From contig NZ_JANSHI010000002.1 in the NCBI RefSeq assembly GCF_047461615.1, forward strand, positions 136,927 to 200,926: DNA of 64,000 nt, read 5' to 3'. Positions 41,485-50,218 of this stretch are shown one piece after another. The DNA is from Thermostichus sp047461615. GTDB lineage: Bacteria > Cyanobacteriota > Cyanobacteriia > Thermostichales > Thermostichaceae. The first letter of the stretch is position 1; each line of letters starts with the position of its first letter. The notes under the pieces are model-generated. The model was not told the DNA's origin. It saw only the letters and a program-made list of their open reading frames with translations, and searched no databases. The translations under genes and the position numbers were made by a program.

Positions 41485-42291
41485 TCAGGATTGCAACCTT
41501 TGGGAAGGCTTGCCCCGCCCCAAGGGTTGACGTTGGGGAACACCAGGAGGGCGGGGATAGAGAGCTGGTGTGGGAGCCACTTTCTCCAGCAGCAGACAGT
41601 GGCGTACGCTGTGGCTGTGGGGAGTGGTGAAGGCTTCGATGTGAACCAGTTTCCCTCCCAAAAGGGAGAGGGCCCGCTCCAGGACTTGGGCTTCGGCCTC
41701 GGTCCAATGGCCGCGATAGAGGATGGCGCGTCCTCCCACCTTGAGTAGGGGCAGACAATACTCGGCACAAATCTCCGCTGCGGCCAGAGCCCTGGCCAGG
41801 GCTAGATCGTAGCTGCCACGTTCCTGCGGGTCTTGCCCCCAAACTTCCGCCCGCTGGGCCACTGCCCGCGCCTGGGCCAGGGAGAGCTGCTGCAAAACGC
41901 CTTGCACAAAGGCAATTTTGCGCTGGGTGCTATCTAGCAGGGTAAAGCTGGCCTGGGGTAGGGCAATTTGGGCCGGGATCCCTGGAAAGCCTGCTCCAGT
42001 GCCAACGTCGATGCCCCGCCAGGGCTGGGTTTGAATGACCTCCCACGGACCCAGCAAGCACAGGCCCCGCAGCGAGTCCCACAGGTGTTTTTCCCAGAAG
42101 TCGATGGGGTCAGTGATGCGGGTGAGGTTTTGGGTGCGGTTGCCGGCCATCACCAGGGGGTAGAGCTGCTGCAGTTGCCGTTGCTGGCGCTCCGTGGGTT
42201 GCCAACCCAGCTCTGCCAGCCACCTTGCCCACAGCGCCTTGAGCTCGGGGGGCTCCAGTGGAACCAGCGGGGTCTTTTCGGCTTTGGTCAT
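41485..42291 (-). CDS. rsmG: 16S rRNA (guanine-527-N7)-methyltransferase RsmG
   Basis: Class I methyltransferase acting on G527 of 16S rRNA; 268 residues from ATG 42291. Motifs are NRTQNLTRITDPIDFWEKHL, the SAM loop GIDVGTGAGFPGIPAQIA, LLDSTQRKIAFVQ and YDLALARALAAAE. The C-terminal tail after HCLLLEK is proline-rich and about 30 residues longer than usual. The start overlaps the stop of the upstream membrane-protein gene (ATGA), so the pair is coupled. Confidence 0.94.
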   Translation of the reverse strand: MTKAEKTPLVPLEPPELKALWARWLAELGWQPTERQQRQLQQLYPLVMAGNRTQNLTRITDPIDFWEKHLWDSLRGLCLLGPWEVIQTQPWRGIDVGTGAGFPGIPAQIALPQASFTLLDSTQRKIAFVQGVLQQLSLAQARAVAQRAEVWGQDPQERGSYDLALARALAAAEICAEYCLPLLKVGGRAILYRGHWTEAEAQVLERALSLLGGKLVHIEAFTTPHSHSVRHCLLLEKVAPTPALYPRPPGVPQRQPLGRGKPSQRLQS

Positions 42292-43262
42292 CCTGGGAGG
42301 CTCAGCTTCAAGGCGGCAGGGATGGCTTTTTCGGCCCAACCCTTAAGCTCCTGGGTCAAGCCCTGCAAAGAGCGATCCGCCCCCAGCAGTTCCTGGTTTA
42401 GGCAAACCAACTCCTGCAAATCCAGCTCCTGGCAGGGGATCCCCTCCTCCAGCAAGAGGTTAATCGGCTGGGCCTGAGCCTGGAAAGGCTGACGGGAGGC
42501 CAACTCCAGCTCCACCTCCAAAAGCACCTGCTCCAGCCGCTCCACCCGCTCCTGCATCTGCGCCAGCAGGGCTGCTAGCTGCTGACAGCAGTGGTGAACC
42601 TGGCGGGCGTAGACTTTGAGGGGCAAGGCCAGCGGCAGCAAGGATTCGGACAGGAGCTGGACGAGGTGCTGGGCCTCCAGCTCTTCCAGTTGGAGGTCTT
42701 GCCAAATAGCCTGATAGGAGCGCAGCGCCTGGCGACAGGCCTCCAGGCGGCAGTAGCAGGGCTGTAGCACCGAAGCCCGTAGCTCCTGCAGGTAATCGGC
42801 CCACAGTTGTCCCACCTCTACCATCGAGCCGGGACGCAGAAAACTCCACCCCTGGGCCACCAGCCAACTGAGTACCAGGCCGGCCAACAGTTGGTTTTTT
42901 TGGCGTAGCAGGAAAGGGGAAAGCTGCTCTCCCCAAGTGGCCAGACCCAGCCAGATCAAGGCAGCTAAAGCCAAATGGGGCAAGCTGATCATTTCGGCCA
43001 AAAGCTGGGCGGAGCAGCGCTGGCGCAGCCTCCAGATCATCGCGGCGCCTAGGCTGTAGAGCCCTCCCCCCAGCAGCGGGATCACCACTAGCCACGGGAG
43101 CGGTAACAGCTTACTCTTGCCCAGGGCCTCCCAACTGAGCAAGTACAAGGCCAAGAGGGCCAAAACCGCAACCCACCCTTGCTGGTGCTTGAAACGGCGG
43201 GCTAGCAGATGTCGGCGGCGACGTAGATAGGTTTGAAAGGATTCGGCAACGAGGGTGGACAT
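42288..43262 (-). CDS. membrane protein with coiled-coil region, unknown
   Basis: A 324-residue protein from ATG 43262 (MSTLVAESFQTYL), I do not recognise the family. It has two N-terminal helices (WVAVLALLALYLLSWEALG; LVVIPLLGGGLYSLGAAMIW) and two more near residues 95-140 (LALAALIWLGLATW; LLAGLVLSWLVAQGWSFL). The cytoplasmic C-terminal half is strongly helical, with a leucine/glutamate-rich stretch MQERVERLEQVLLEVELELA that should form a coiled coil. It shares a 4-base overlap with rsmG, which indicates one operon but says little about function. Confidence 0.7.
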   Translation of the reverse strand: MSTLVAESFQTYLRRRRHLLARRFKHQQGWVAVLALLALYLLSWEALGKSKLLPLPWLVVIPLLGGGLYSLGAAMIWRLRQRCSAQLLAEMISLPHLALAALIWLGLATWGEQLSPFLLRQKNQLLAGLVLSWLVAQGWSFLRPGSMVEVGQLWADYLQELRASVLQPCYCRLEACRQALRSYQAIWQDLQLEELEAQHLVQLLSESLLPLALPLKVYARQVHHCCQQLAALLAQMQERVERLEQVLLEVELELASRQPFQAQAQPINLLLEEGIPCQELDLQELVCLNQELLGADRSLQGLTQELKGWAEKAIPAALKLSLPG

Positions 43263-43515
43263 GGGGATCCCTGGCGCTATGCCCACTGGCCTAGAGCGCT
43301 ATCCTCATTCTGCCCGCTTTCAGGCCTGGCCGATGGCAAACTCTATCAGGGATCCAGGGGGCGGTTTTGCCCCAAAAGCTCCTCTGCGAGAAGTTTTCTA
43401 GGGTAGATGCCTGCAGGAAAGCTCTCTGTCCTTGCTACGATGTTATCCCCAGCTAATCTCTTGGCCCTGCTTTTCATCCGGCCCTGGGTAAGTTTTTTCC
43501 GGCTCCCCCCTCAAG

Positions 43516-45078
43516 GTGCAGCGCCAGATGATCGTCATTCTCGACTTTGGCTCCCAGTACTCGGAGCTGATTGCCCGTCGCGTCCGTGAAGCCCGCGTTT
43601 ATTCGGAAATTCTCTCCTACCGCACCACCGCCGAACAACTGCGGCAACTGCGGCCCCAAGGCATTATCCTCTCCGGCGGCCCCAGCTCCGTCTACGAGCC
43701 GGGTGCTCCCGCCTGCGACCCGGAGATCTGGAAGCTGGGGATCCCCACCTTGGGCGTGTGCTACGGCATGCAGCTCATGGTGCAACAGTTGGGGGGCCGG
43801 GTAGAGCCTGCCCGCAAAGGCGAATATGGCCGCGCCGCCCTCCATGTTTTGGATCCCACTGACCTGCTCACCAACCTGCCAGAAAACAGCACTGTGTGGA
43901 TGAGCCATGGGGATGTGGTTACTGAATTGCCGCCAGGCTTTCACGCCCTGGCCGCCACGGACAACACTCCCTTTGCTGCCATCGCCGATCCCGTCCGTCG
44001 TCTGTACGGAGTGCAATTTCACCCAGAGGTGGCCCACTCCGAGGGCGGCGCTTTCCTGATGCGCAATTTTGTCTATCACATCTGCCGCTGCGAGCCCACC
44101 TGGACCACGGAGGCTTTTCTGGAGGAGGCCATCCGAGAGGTTCGCGCCCAGGTGGGCAACAAGAAGGTGTTGCTGGCTCTCTCCGGCGGGGTGGATAGTT
44201 CCACCCTGGCTTTCTTGCTGCACAAGGCCATTGGCGACCAGCTCACCTGCGTGTTCATCGACCAAGGGTTTATGCGCAAGGGCGAGCCGCAGCGGCTGCT
44301 GCGCCTTTTCCAGGAGCAATTTCACATCCCCGTCCACTATGTAGATGCTCAAGAGCGCTTTCTCCAGCAGTTGAAGGGGGTTACCGACCCAGAAGAAAAA
44401 CGCAAGCGCATTGGGGCAGAGTTCATTCGCGTGTTCGAGGAGGAGTCGCAGCGGCTGGGTCCTTTCGAGTACCTGGCCCAGGGCACTCTCTACCCGGATG
44501 TGATCGAGTCGGCCAACACCAACGTGGATCCGGTAACTGGGGAGCGGATTGCCGTCAAGATCAAAAGCCACCACAATGTCGGCGGCTTGCCGAAAAATCT
44601 GCGCTTTAAGCTGGTAGAACCCTTGCGCAAGCTCTTCAAGGATGAGGTGCGGCAGCTGGCTCGCTCCTTGGGCCTGCCGGAAGAAATCGTTAATCGTCAC
44701 CCCTTTCCAGGGCCGGGGCTGGCCATCCGCATTGTAGGAGAGGTTACCCAAGAGCGGCTGGAGATCCTGCGCGAGGCCGACATAATTGTTCGCCAAGAGA
44801 TTAACCGCTCTGGCTACTACTCCAAGCTCTGGCAAGCCTTTGCCGTGTTGCTGCCAGAAGTGCGCTCGGTGGGGGTAATGGGAGACAAGCGCACCTATGC
44901 TTGCCCGGTAGTGGTGCGGTTGGTTACCAGCGAGGACGGCATGACGGCAGACTGGGCCAGGGTGCCCTACGACCTCTTGGCCACCATCTCTAACCGCATC
45001 GTCAACGAGGTCCCGGGTGTCAACCGGGTGGTCTACGACATCACCTCTAAGCCTCCGGGCACCATCGAATGGGAGTAG
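43516..45078 (+). CDS. guaA: GMP synthase (glutamine-hydrolysing)
   Basis: Converts XMP to GMP using glutamine and ATP; 520 residues. The class I amidotransferase domain has the nucleophile in LGVCYGMQLMVQQLGG and the histidine/glutamate in YGVQFHPEVAHSEGG. The ATP-pyrophosphatase domain has the P-loop LLALSGGVDSSTLAFLL. The C-terminal dimer domain ends VVYDITSKPPGTIEWE. The frame opens with GTG at 43516; ATG at 43528 (MIVILDFGSQYS) is an equally likely start. Confidence 0.96.
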   Translation: MQRQMIVILDFGSQYSELIARRVREARVYSEILSYRTTAEQLRQLRPQGIILSGGPSSVYEPGAPACDPEIWKLGIPTLGVCYGMQLMVQQLGGRVEPARKGEYGRAALHVLDPTDLLTNLPENSTVWMSHGDVVTELPPGFHALAATDNTPFAAIADPVRRLYGVQFHPEVAHSEGGAFLMRNFVYHICRCEPTWTTEAFLEEAIREVRAQVGNKKVLLALSGGVDSSTLAFLLHKAIGDQLTCVFIDQGFMRKGEPQRLLRLFQEQFHIPVHYVDAQERFLQQLKGVTDPEEKRKRIGAEFIRVFEEESQRLGPFEYLAQGTLYPDVIESANTNVDPVTGERIAVKIKSHHNVGGLPKNLRFKLVEPLRKLFKDEVRQLARSLGLPEEIVNRHPFPGPGLAIRIVGEVTQERLEILREADIIVRQEINRSGYYSKLWQAFAVLLPEVRSVGVMGDKRTYACPVVVRLVTSEDGMTADWARVPYDLLATISNRIVNEVPGVNRVVYDITSKPPGTIEWE

Positions 45079-45087
45079 ACGGGATCC

Positions 45088-45300
45088 CTAGCGAGGGCCT
45101 GCTTTCGGGAGAGAGTGGGAAAGCTGAGCCTGGGCAGCTTGGACTTCCAGGCGGGCCAAGGTTGTAGCGGCATCGGCCAGTTGCAGGGCCAAATTGGCAC
45201 GGCTAATTGGATCCTGGGCTTTCCAGAGATCCTGTCCCAAACAGAACACTCGATAGCGGAAAGCTTTGATGGAGTGGGATGGGATTGCTTTAACGGTCAT
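45088..45300 (-). CDS. small protein of unknown function (70 aa)
   Basis: A 70-residue basic, helical product (FRYRVFCLGQDLWKAQDPIS, ALQLADAATTLARLEVQAAQ) that starts 2 bases after the stop of the next gene upstream, consistent with an operon. No domain recognised and no membrane segment. It could be a regulator or toxin-antitoxin-sized protein, but nothing in the sequence shows this. Confidence 0.5.
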   Translation of the reverse strand: MTVKAIPSHSIKAFRYRVFCLGQDLWKAQDPISRANLALQLADAATTLARLEVQAAQAQLSHSLPKAGPR

Positions 45301-45302
45301 GG

Positions 45303-45629
45303 TTACAGCCTTTTTTCCACAGCAATGCGAGTGTTCAGCAGTACCCGCTCGGGCTCAAGGTAAGTAAATGTTACCAAAACAACTTCATCGACAGCCCTGA
45401 TGACTACTGGGCAGGTGGCTTTTGGCGGTTCCACCCGCCCGTGCCGTACTCCCACAATGTATTCCCCAACGGGTAGGTCATCAAAGCCGGCGTCGGCGTA
45501 GATTAACTCGATGGTTTCTTCCCCAATCCGTTTCCCCTCCTGCTCCAAGAAGGCGACAAAAGGGATCCCCTCGATGGAAGTGAGGGCATTGTTGGCTTGG
45601 TTGCGGATCATCACAAAAATGTCGGCCAT
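45303..45629 (-). CDS. hypothetical protein (108 aa)
   Basis: A 108-residue protein starting MADIFVMIRNQANNALTSIE at 45629; the frame is open 7 codons further upstream. The predicted strands (IPFVAFLEQEGKRIGEETIE, EYIVGVRHGRVEPP, EVVLVTFTYLEPERVLL) suggest a small beta-rich domain. No motif is recognised. It forms a tight pair with the 70-residue gene downstream, on the same strand as the CobW-family gene. Confidence 0.55.
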   Translation of the reverse strand: MADIFVMIRNQANNALTSIEGIPFVAFLEQEGKRIGEETIELIYADAGFDDLPVGEYIVGVRHGRVEPPKATCPVVIRAVDEVVLVTFTYLEPERVLLNTRIAVEKRL

Positions 45630-45698
45630 GGGCGGGATGCCCTCTCTCAAGGCTCCCCTCGCAAGGCTGCTGGAACAGGGCCCGACTAACTCCTAGCC

Positions 45699-46703
45699 CT
45701 AGACGGGCGCAGGGACAAGACAGGCTTCCAACTTTTGCCGCAGCTTGGCCGTATCGAGGTGCTGGCCGATGAGCACCAACTGGTTTTTGGGCTGGCGAGG
45801 CCACTCATCGCTGCCGAGGGTGTAGCGTCGGCCGCTGAGGTGGAAGATATACCGCTCTGGGCTTTCTTCAAACCATAGGATCCCTTTGGCCCGAAAGACC
45901 GCCTCAGGCAACTCGTTGAGAAAGTTCTGGAAGGCGTCCAGAGAGAAGGGCCGATCGCTTTCAAAGGAGAGGGAGTTAAAACCCTCAACCTCGATGTGGC
46001 TGCGGTGCGAGTGGCCATGCTCATGGTCGTGTTCGTGGTCGTGCTCAGCGTCGTGGGCTTCCTCCTGGGGCAGGGAGCTGGGCTGAAACAGATCGGTATC
46101 TAGGATGAGCTCTAGGGAAACAACGCTGTTGACCGTGCGCAAGATGCGGGCATCTTCCTTGATCTCGCGGATGCGTTTTTCCAAGCGCTCAATTTCTGCC
46201 GCTTCGACGAGGTCAGTTTTGTTGAGGAGGATGACGTCCCCACAGGCAATTTGGCTGTAGGCTACGTCGCTGTGGAACAGATCGGGGGCAAAGTTGCTAG
46301 CATCCACCAGGGTGATAATCGAATCAAGCCGCGTCAGATCCCGCAATTCCGGTCCCAAGAAGGTGAGGGCAACCGGCAAGGGATCCGCCAGCCCAGTGGT
46401 TTCCACCACCAGATAGTCGATTTTGTCCGAGCGCTCCATCAGGCGCAGCACGCTGTCGACAATGTCATCGCGAATGGTGCAGCAGATGCAGCCGTTGTTC
46501 AGCTCCACTAGGTCTTCTTCGCTGGAGATAATCAGCTCGCCGTCGATGCCGATTTCCCCAAACTCGTTGACCAGCACCGCCGTGCGCATTCCCTTTTGAT
46601 TCCTGAGGATGTGGTTTACGAGAGTGGTCTTCCCACTCCCCAGAAAGCCGGTGATGATGGTAACGGGTAAGCCCCGCTTAGGCACTTCAAGGGTTGTGGT
46701 CAT
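45699..46703 (-). CDS. CobW/ZNG1-family GTPase metallochaperone with His-rich loop
   Basis: G3E-family GTPase of 334 residues. The Walker A is GFLGSGKTT (residues 19-27). The metal motif is GCICC (residues 71-75). The guanine-specificity loop is LLNKTDLVE, with ETTGLADP in switch II. A histidine/aspartate run (HDHEHDHEHGHSHRSH) lies between the GTPase and the C-terminal CobW_C domain (FRAKGILWFEESPERYIFHL). The His loop and CxCC point to zinc, or less likely cobalt, delivery. The window also holds a decayed Zn/Mn importer. Confidence 0.92.
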   Translation of the reverse strand: MTTTLEVPKRGLPVTIITGFLGSGKTTLVNHILRNQKGMRTAVLVNEFGEIGIDGELIISSEEDLVELNNGCICCTIRDDIVDSVLRLMERSDKIDYLVVETTGLADPLPVALTFLGPELRDLTRLDSIITLVDASNFAPDLFHSDVAYSQIACGDVILLNKTDLVEAAEIERLEKRIREIKEDARILRTVNSVVSLELILDTDLFQPSSLPQEEAHDAEHDHEHDHEHGHSHRSHIEVEGFNSLSFESDRPFSLDAFQNFLNELPEAVFRAKGILWFEESPERYIFHLSGRRYTLGSDEWPRQPKNQLVLIGQHLDTAKLRQKLEACLVPAPV

Positions 46704-46816
46704 AGCGCGCTGCCAATGTGGATGTCCTTCTTCTACCTTACCTGCGTCCGCAGGGGACTAGCTCCAGCGGCTAGGCCATGCAGTAAGCTAATGAAGGCGG
46801 TTAGGAAGCGGGTGCT

Positions 46817-47539
46817 ATGGCTTTGCTGCCCTTTTGGCCGGAGCAGTTGGGGTTAGCCCTGCCGCTACCTCTTGTAACCTCTGCTTCTGAGAACAACCTG
46901 GGAGAGGGATCGCCACTGCGCCTTTGGCTGGTTACCTTTTTAACGGTTTTTGTGGCGGAAATGGGTGACAAGACCCAGTTGGCAATCTTGCTTCTAAGCG
47001 CCCAGTCCCAGTCTCCCTGGGCCATCTTTTTTGGCTCGGCCAGTGCCTTGGTCACCGCCACCTTGCTCAGTGTCCTGTTGGGGGGATGGCTAGGTCAGGT
47101 GATCCCGGCAGCCTGGGTAGAGTGGGCGGCGGGAGTGGGCTTTTTAATGATCGGAGTCTATGTGCTGTGGCGGGAGTGGCAGAGTGCTCGCCTAGAAAGG
47201 AACGTGGTGAACCGAGAAAACGGTAGTCCAGCCTCCTCTTTTTCTCTCCGGCCAATAGCCAATCAGGCTGCTTTGGTCAGCTTTGCCTCAATTCTGGTGG
47301 CCGAAATGAGCGACAAAACCCAATTGGCTACGCTGCTCCTCAGTGCCCGCTCGCAAGACCTGACAGTAATCTTCTGCGGGGCTGCTGCGGCCCTCATCAG
47401 CGCTAGCTTTCTCGAGGTGTGGGCCGGAGCCTGGGTGGCGCAGCTTATCCCCCCACGTTGGATGAAAACCCTGGCGGGCGTGGGATTTGTTCTCATTGGC
47501 CTAGGCTTGCTGGGAGAGTCCCTGGCTGCCGGCGGCTAG
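46817..47539 (+). CDS. GDT1/UPF0016-family transporter (Mnx-like manganese exporter)
   Basis: A 240-residue protein with two homologous halves, each with the signature acidic motif on its first helix: FVAEMGDKTQLAILLLS and LVAEMSDKTQLATLLLS. Each half has three helices. In cyanobacteria this two-motif form is Mnx, which moves Mn2+ from cytoplasm to lumen and protects from manganese excess; plants have the PAM71 homologue. The Mnx function is inferred from family. The first about 30 residues may be a signal or extra helix. Confidence 0.88.
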   Translation: MALLPFWPEQLGLALPLPLVTSASENNLGEGSPLRLWLVTFLTVFVAEMGDKTQLAILLLSAQSQSPWAIFFGSASALVTATLLSVLLGGWLGQVIPAAWVEWAAGVGFLMIGVYVLWREWQSARLERNVVNRENGSPASSFSLRPIANQAALVSFASILVAEMSDKTQLATLLLSARSQDLTVIFCGAAAALISASFLEVWAGAWVAQLIPPRWMKTLAGVGFVLIGLGLLGESLAAGG

Positions 47540-47640
47540 GAGGTTTGGAACGGCCCTGTCCTCTAGGGCTGGATCCCTGGCGGGGAGCTCTCCCCTAAAC
47601 CTGCTATTGTATTGCAGGGGTGGGCTGGAGCGGAGGAGTT

Positions 47641-48390
47641 ATGAAATACCGACGGATTCTCCTGAAGCTAAGTGGCGAAGCCCTGATGGGGGATCGTTCC
47701 TACGGGATCGACCCCAAGGTTTTGAGTTTCATTGCCAACGAGGTAGCCACGGTGGTGCAAGCCGGGGTACAGGTGGCCATTGTGGTGGGAGGGGGCAACA
47801 TCTGGCGTGGGCGCCAAGAGGCGGCTGCGCAGGGAATGGATCAGGCCTCTGCTGATTACGTGGGCATGTTGGCCACCGTCATCAACGCCTTGGCCTTGCA
47901 GGATGCTATTGAGCGGGCCGGGATCCCGACGCGCGTGCAGACGGCCATTGCCATGCAGGAGGTGGCAGAGCCTTACATTCGTCGCCGCGCCATTCGTCAC
48001 CTGGAAAAAGGGCGGGTGGTGATCTTCGGGGCGGGTTCCGGCAACCCCTTCTTCACCACTGACACCACGGCAGCCCTGCGAGCAGCGGAGATCGACGCCG
48101 AAGTCATTTTCAAGGCCACCAAGGTGGACGGGGTTTACGATGCCGATCCCAAAACTCACCCCCAGGCCCGCCGCTACGATGTCCTCAGCTACCAGGATGT
48201 GCTGACCCGCGATCTGCGGGTGATGGATAGTACGGCCATTGCCCTCTGCAAGGAAAACCAACTCCCCATCGTCGTCTTTGACTTGACTACCCCTGGCAAC
48301 ATTTATCGGGCTGTGCAGGGAGAGCCCATCGGCACCTGGATTGGCCAAAGGAGTTCGGGGAGCAACGGGATCGACAAGCCTTCTCCCTAG
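47641..48390 (+). CDS. pyrH: uridylate kinase
   Basis: Phosphorylates UMP to UDP; 249 residues from ATG 47641 with a GGAGGAG site just ahead. Motifs include RRILLKLSGEALMGD, VVVGGGNIWRGRQEA, GTGNPFFTTDT-like GSGNPFFTTDTTAALRAAEI and KATKVDGVYDADPK. Amino-acid kinase fold, hexameric. Usually followed by frr, but here by mltG. Confidence 0.96.
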   Translation: MKYRRILLKLSGEALMGDRSYGIDPKVLSFIANEVATVVQAGVQVAIVVGGGNIWRGRQEAAAQGMDQASADYVGMLATVINALALQDAIERAGIPTRVQTAIAMQEVAEPYIRRRAIRHLEKGRVVIFGAGSGNPFFTTDTTAALRAAEIDAEVIFKATKVDGVYDADPKTHPQARRYDVLSYQDVLTRDLRVMDSTAIALCKENQLPIVVFDLTTPGNIYRAVQGEPIGTWIGQRSSGSNGIDKPSP

Positions 48391-48489
48391 GGCTCCGACT
48401 TGCTGGAGGTCAGGGGAGGATATGATGATTTTGCTGCCGACAACCAAGGCAGGCTGGGGCAGGGTTTCCGCCATGGAAAGAGGAAGGCG

Positions 48490-49638
48490 ATGACGGCTCA
48501 GGGGCCCAGGGATCCCCTCTCGTCCAAGCGCGCTGCAAAGCAAAGCGCTGAGGCACCCCTGGCTGCTGTGCAGCACCTCCGCAAGCGTGGGAGCCAGCGT
48601 TTTTGGCAGAGCTTGATTTTTCTGCTGGTTCTATCAGGAGGATTGGGCTACTGGCGATGGCAAACCTGGCTTCAGCCAGTGGGGGGTTCAGAGCCAATCC
48701 AAGTAACGATTCAGCCGGGCAGCAGCAGCCGCCAGATTGGGAGACAACTCCAGCAAGCAGGGGTGATCCGCTCGGCGCTGGCCTGGGAGCTGTGGAGCCG
48801 CACCTTGGGGCGCAACTGGCTATTTCAGGCGGGCACCTACGCTCTGGATCCCAACCAAGACATGCTGGCAGTGGCCCAGCAACTGCGACAGGGCCGCATT
48901 CTGCAACGGCGGCTCACCATCCCGGAGGGCTGGCGGATTCAACAGATTGCGGAGGCTTTGGCCGAGCGCAATTGGATCCCAGCCGAGGTCTTCATCGCCA
49001 CGGCTCGTGTGATCCCTCCCCTCGATTGGCTGCCTCCCAACCTCAGCTCCCTAGAAGGCTACCTCTTCCCCGACACCTATTTCTTCCCTGCCGAGCAGCT
49101 GGAGGGATCCCTGCCGGATCGCCAGAAGGCTGAGCTAGTCATCAACGCTATGCTGCAGCGCTTTGCCGAGGTGGCCCTGCCCCTGTTTCGGCAGCATGCC
49201 ACCCCTCTCTCGCTGCACGAGTGGGTTACCCTGGCGAGCATCGTGGAGCGGGAGGCTGCAGTGTCAGAAGAGCGGGCCCTGATTGCAGGCGTCTTTTTGA
49301 ACCGCCTCAAAGCAGGAATGCCGCTGGCTGCCGACCCAACCGTAGAATACGCCCTCAACATCCAGCAAACCCCAGCCCGCCGTCTCACCCTTGCCGAGGT
49401 GCGCACCCCCTCTCCCTACAACACCTACCTCAACCCCGGCCTGCCTCCTGGCCCCATTGCCAACCCTGGCCTGGCCAGCCTGAGAGCTGTTTTAGAGCCT
49501 GAGGAGACCGACTACCTCTACTTTGTGGCCCGCTACGATGGCACCCACGTTTTCAGCAGAACCCTAGCGGAGCACGAGGCGGCCCAACGGCAAATTCTTA
49601 GTCAACTTCAGCAACCTCCTTCGCCAACAAGTCCCTAG
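48490..49638 (+). CDS. mltG: endolytic murein transglycosylase MltG
   Basis: Terminates nascent peptidoglycan strands; 382 residues from ATG 48490. One N-terminal helix (QSLIFLLVLSGGLGYWRW) anchors it in the plasma membrane. A LysM-like segment follows (IQPGSSSRQIGRQLQQAGVI, TIPEGWRIQQIAEAL). The YceG domain has LEGYLFPDTYFFP, WVTLASIVEREAA with the catalytic glutamate, and PYNTYLNPGLPPGPIANPGL. It sits between pyrH and yqeG. Confidence 0.94.
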   Translation: MTAQGPRDPLSSKRAAKQSAEAPLAAVQHLRKRGSQRFWQSLIFLLVLSGGLGYWRWQTWLQPVGGSEPIQVTIQPGSSSRQIGRQLQQAGVIRSALAWELWSRTLGRNWLFQAGTYALDPNQDMLAVAQQLRQGRILQRRLTIPEGWRIQQIAEALAERNWIPAEVFIATARVIPPLDWLPPNLSSLEGYLFPDTYFFPAEQLEGSLPDRQKAELVINAMLQRFAEVALPLFRQHATPLSLHEWVTLASIVEREAAVSEERALIAGVFLNRLKAGMPLAADPTVEYALNIQQTPARRLTLAEVRTPSPYNTYLNPGLPPGPIANPGLASLRAVLEPEETDYLYFVARYDGTHVFSRTLAEHEAAQRQILSQLQQPPSPTSP

Positions 49639-49640
49639 CG

Positions 49641-50111
49641 ATGGTTCGCAAGCCTTGGTTTAAGCTCCTGCAGCCGGATGTGGTCGTGGATGGCACTGTC
49701 TTGCAGCTGCAGACAGAGGAGCTGCGGGCCTGGCAGGTAAGGGGCATCATCTTTGACGTAGACGACACGCTGGTGCCGAGCCGTCAGACCGAGGTGGATC
49801 CAGCAGTAGCGGCTTGGCTAGAGCAGTTGCGCCCCCACTTTCAGATTTGGCTAGTGAGCAACAACCTCAACCGCAACCGCATTCGGCAAATTGGCGAGCG
49901 TTTGAACCTACCTTTCATTCACGGGGCTGGCAAACCCTCGCGGCGCGCCCTGCGACAGGCTGTGGCGCACATGGGCTTGCCGGTCGAGGCAGTGGCCATA
50001 GTAGGCGATCGCCGGTGGACGGATATTCTGGCGGGCAACCGGCTGGGCTTGGTGACCGTCCTGGTCAACGGGGTCGGCCCAGGGAAACAGCAGCAAATTC
50101 TGCCAAGCTGA
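49641..50111 (+). CDS. YqeG-family HAD phosphatase
   Basis: A 156-residue HAD subfamily IIIA protein. Motif I is GIIFDVDDTLVPSR (catalytic aspartates), motif II is LVSNN, and motif III/IV is KPSRRALRQAV with AIVGDRRWTDILAGNRLG. YqeG of Bacillus and the yeast homologue Gep4 act on phosphatidylglycerophosphate; in cyanobacteria the same reaction is plausible because phosphatidylglycerol is needed in thylakoids. It begins 2 bases after the mltG stop. Confidence 0.9.
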   Translation: MVRKPWFKLLQPDVVVDGTVLQLQTEELRAWQVRGIIFDVDDTLVPSRQTEVDPAVAAWLEQLRPHFQIWLVSNNLNRNRIRQIGERLNLPFIHGAGKPSRRALRQAVAHMGLPVEAVAIVGDRRWTDILAGNRLGLVTVLVNGVGPGKQQQILPS

Positions 50112-50218
50112 CCCCTTGGCCCAAGTTTTTTGTAAAGTGACGAGGTAGCCGGATCCCCCCTTGCGGCCCAGTAGAAACCCTCCCCCTCGTCAAATCTGCC
50201 CTGGAACAGGTAAAGCCC

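Noticed and set aside
43474..44835. 453-codon minus-strand frame opposite guaA
   Set aside because: The plus strand is unmistakably guaA along its whole length; the antisense frame is a codon-bias shadow.
46704..46816. Possible yybP-ykoY manganese riboswitch upstream of the Mnx-like gene
   Set aside because: A GGGGACTAGC stretch is reminiscent, but the 3' complementary part of the motif is not present and the pairing does not close.
50112..50135. TTGGCCCAAG followed by TTTTTT after yqeG
   Set aside because: The stem is only four base pairs, too weak to call a terminator.
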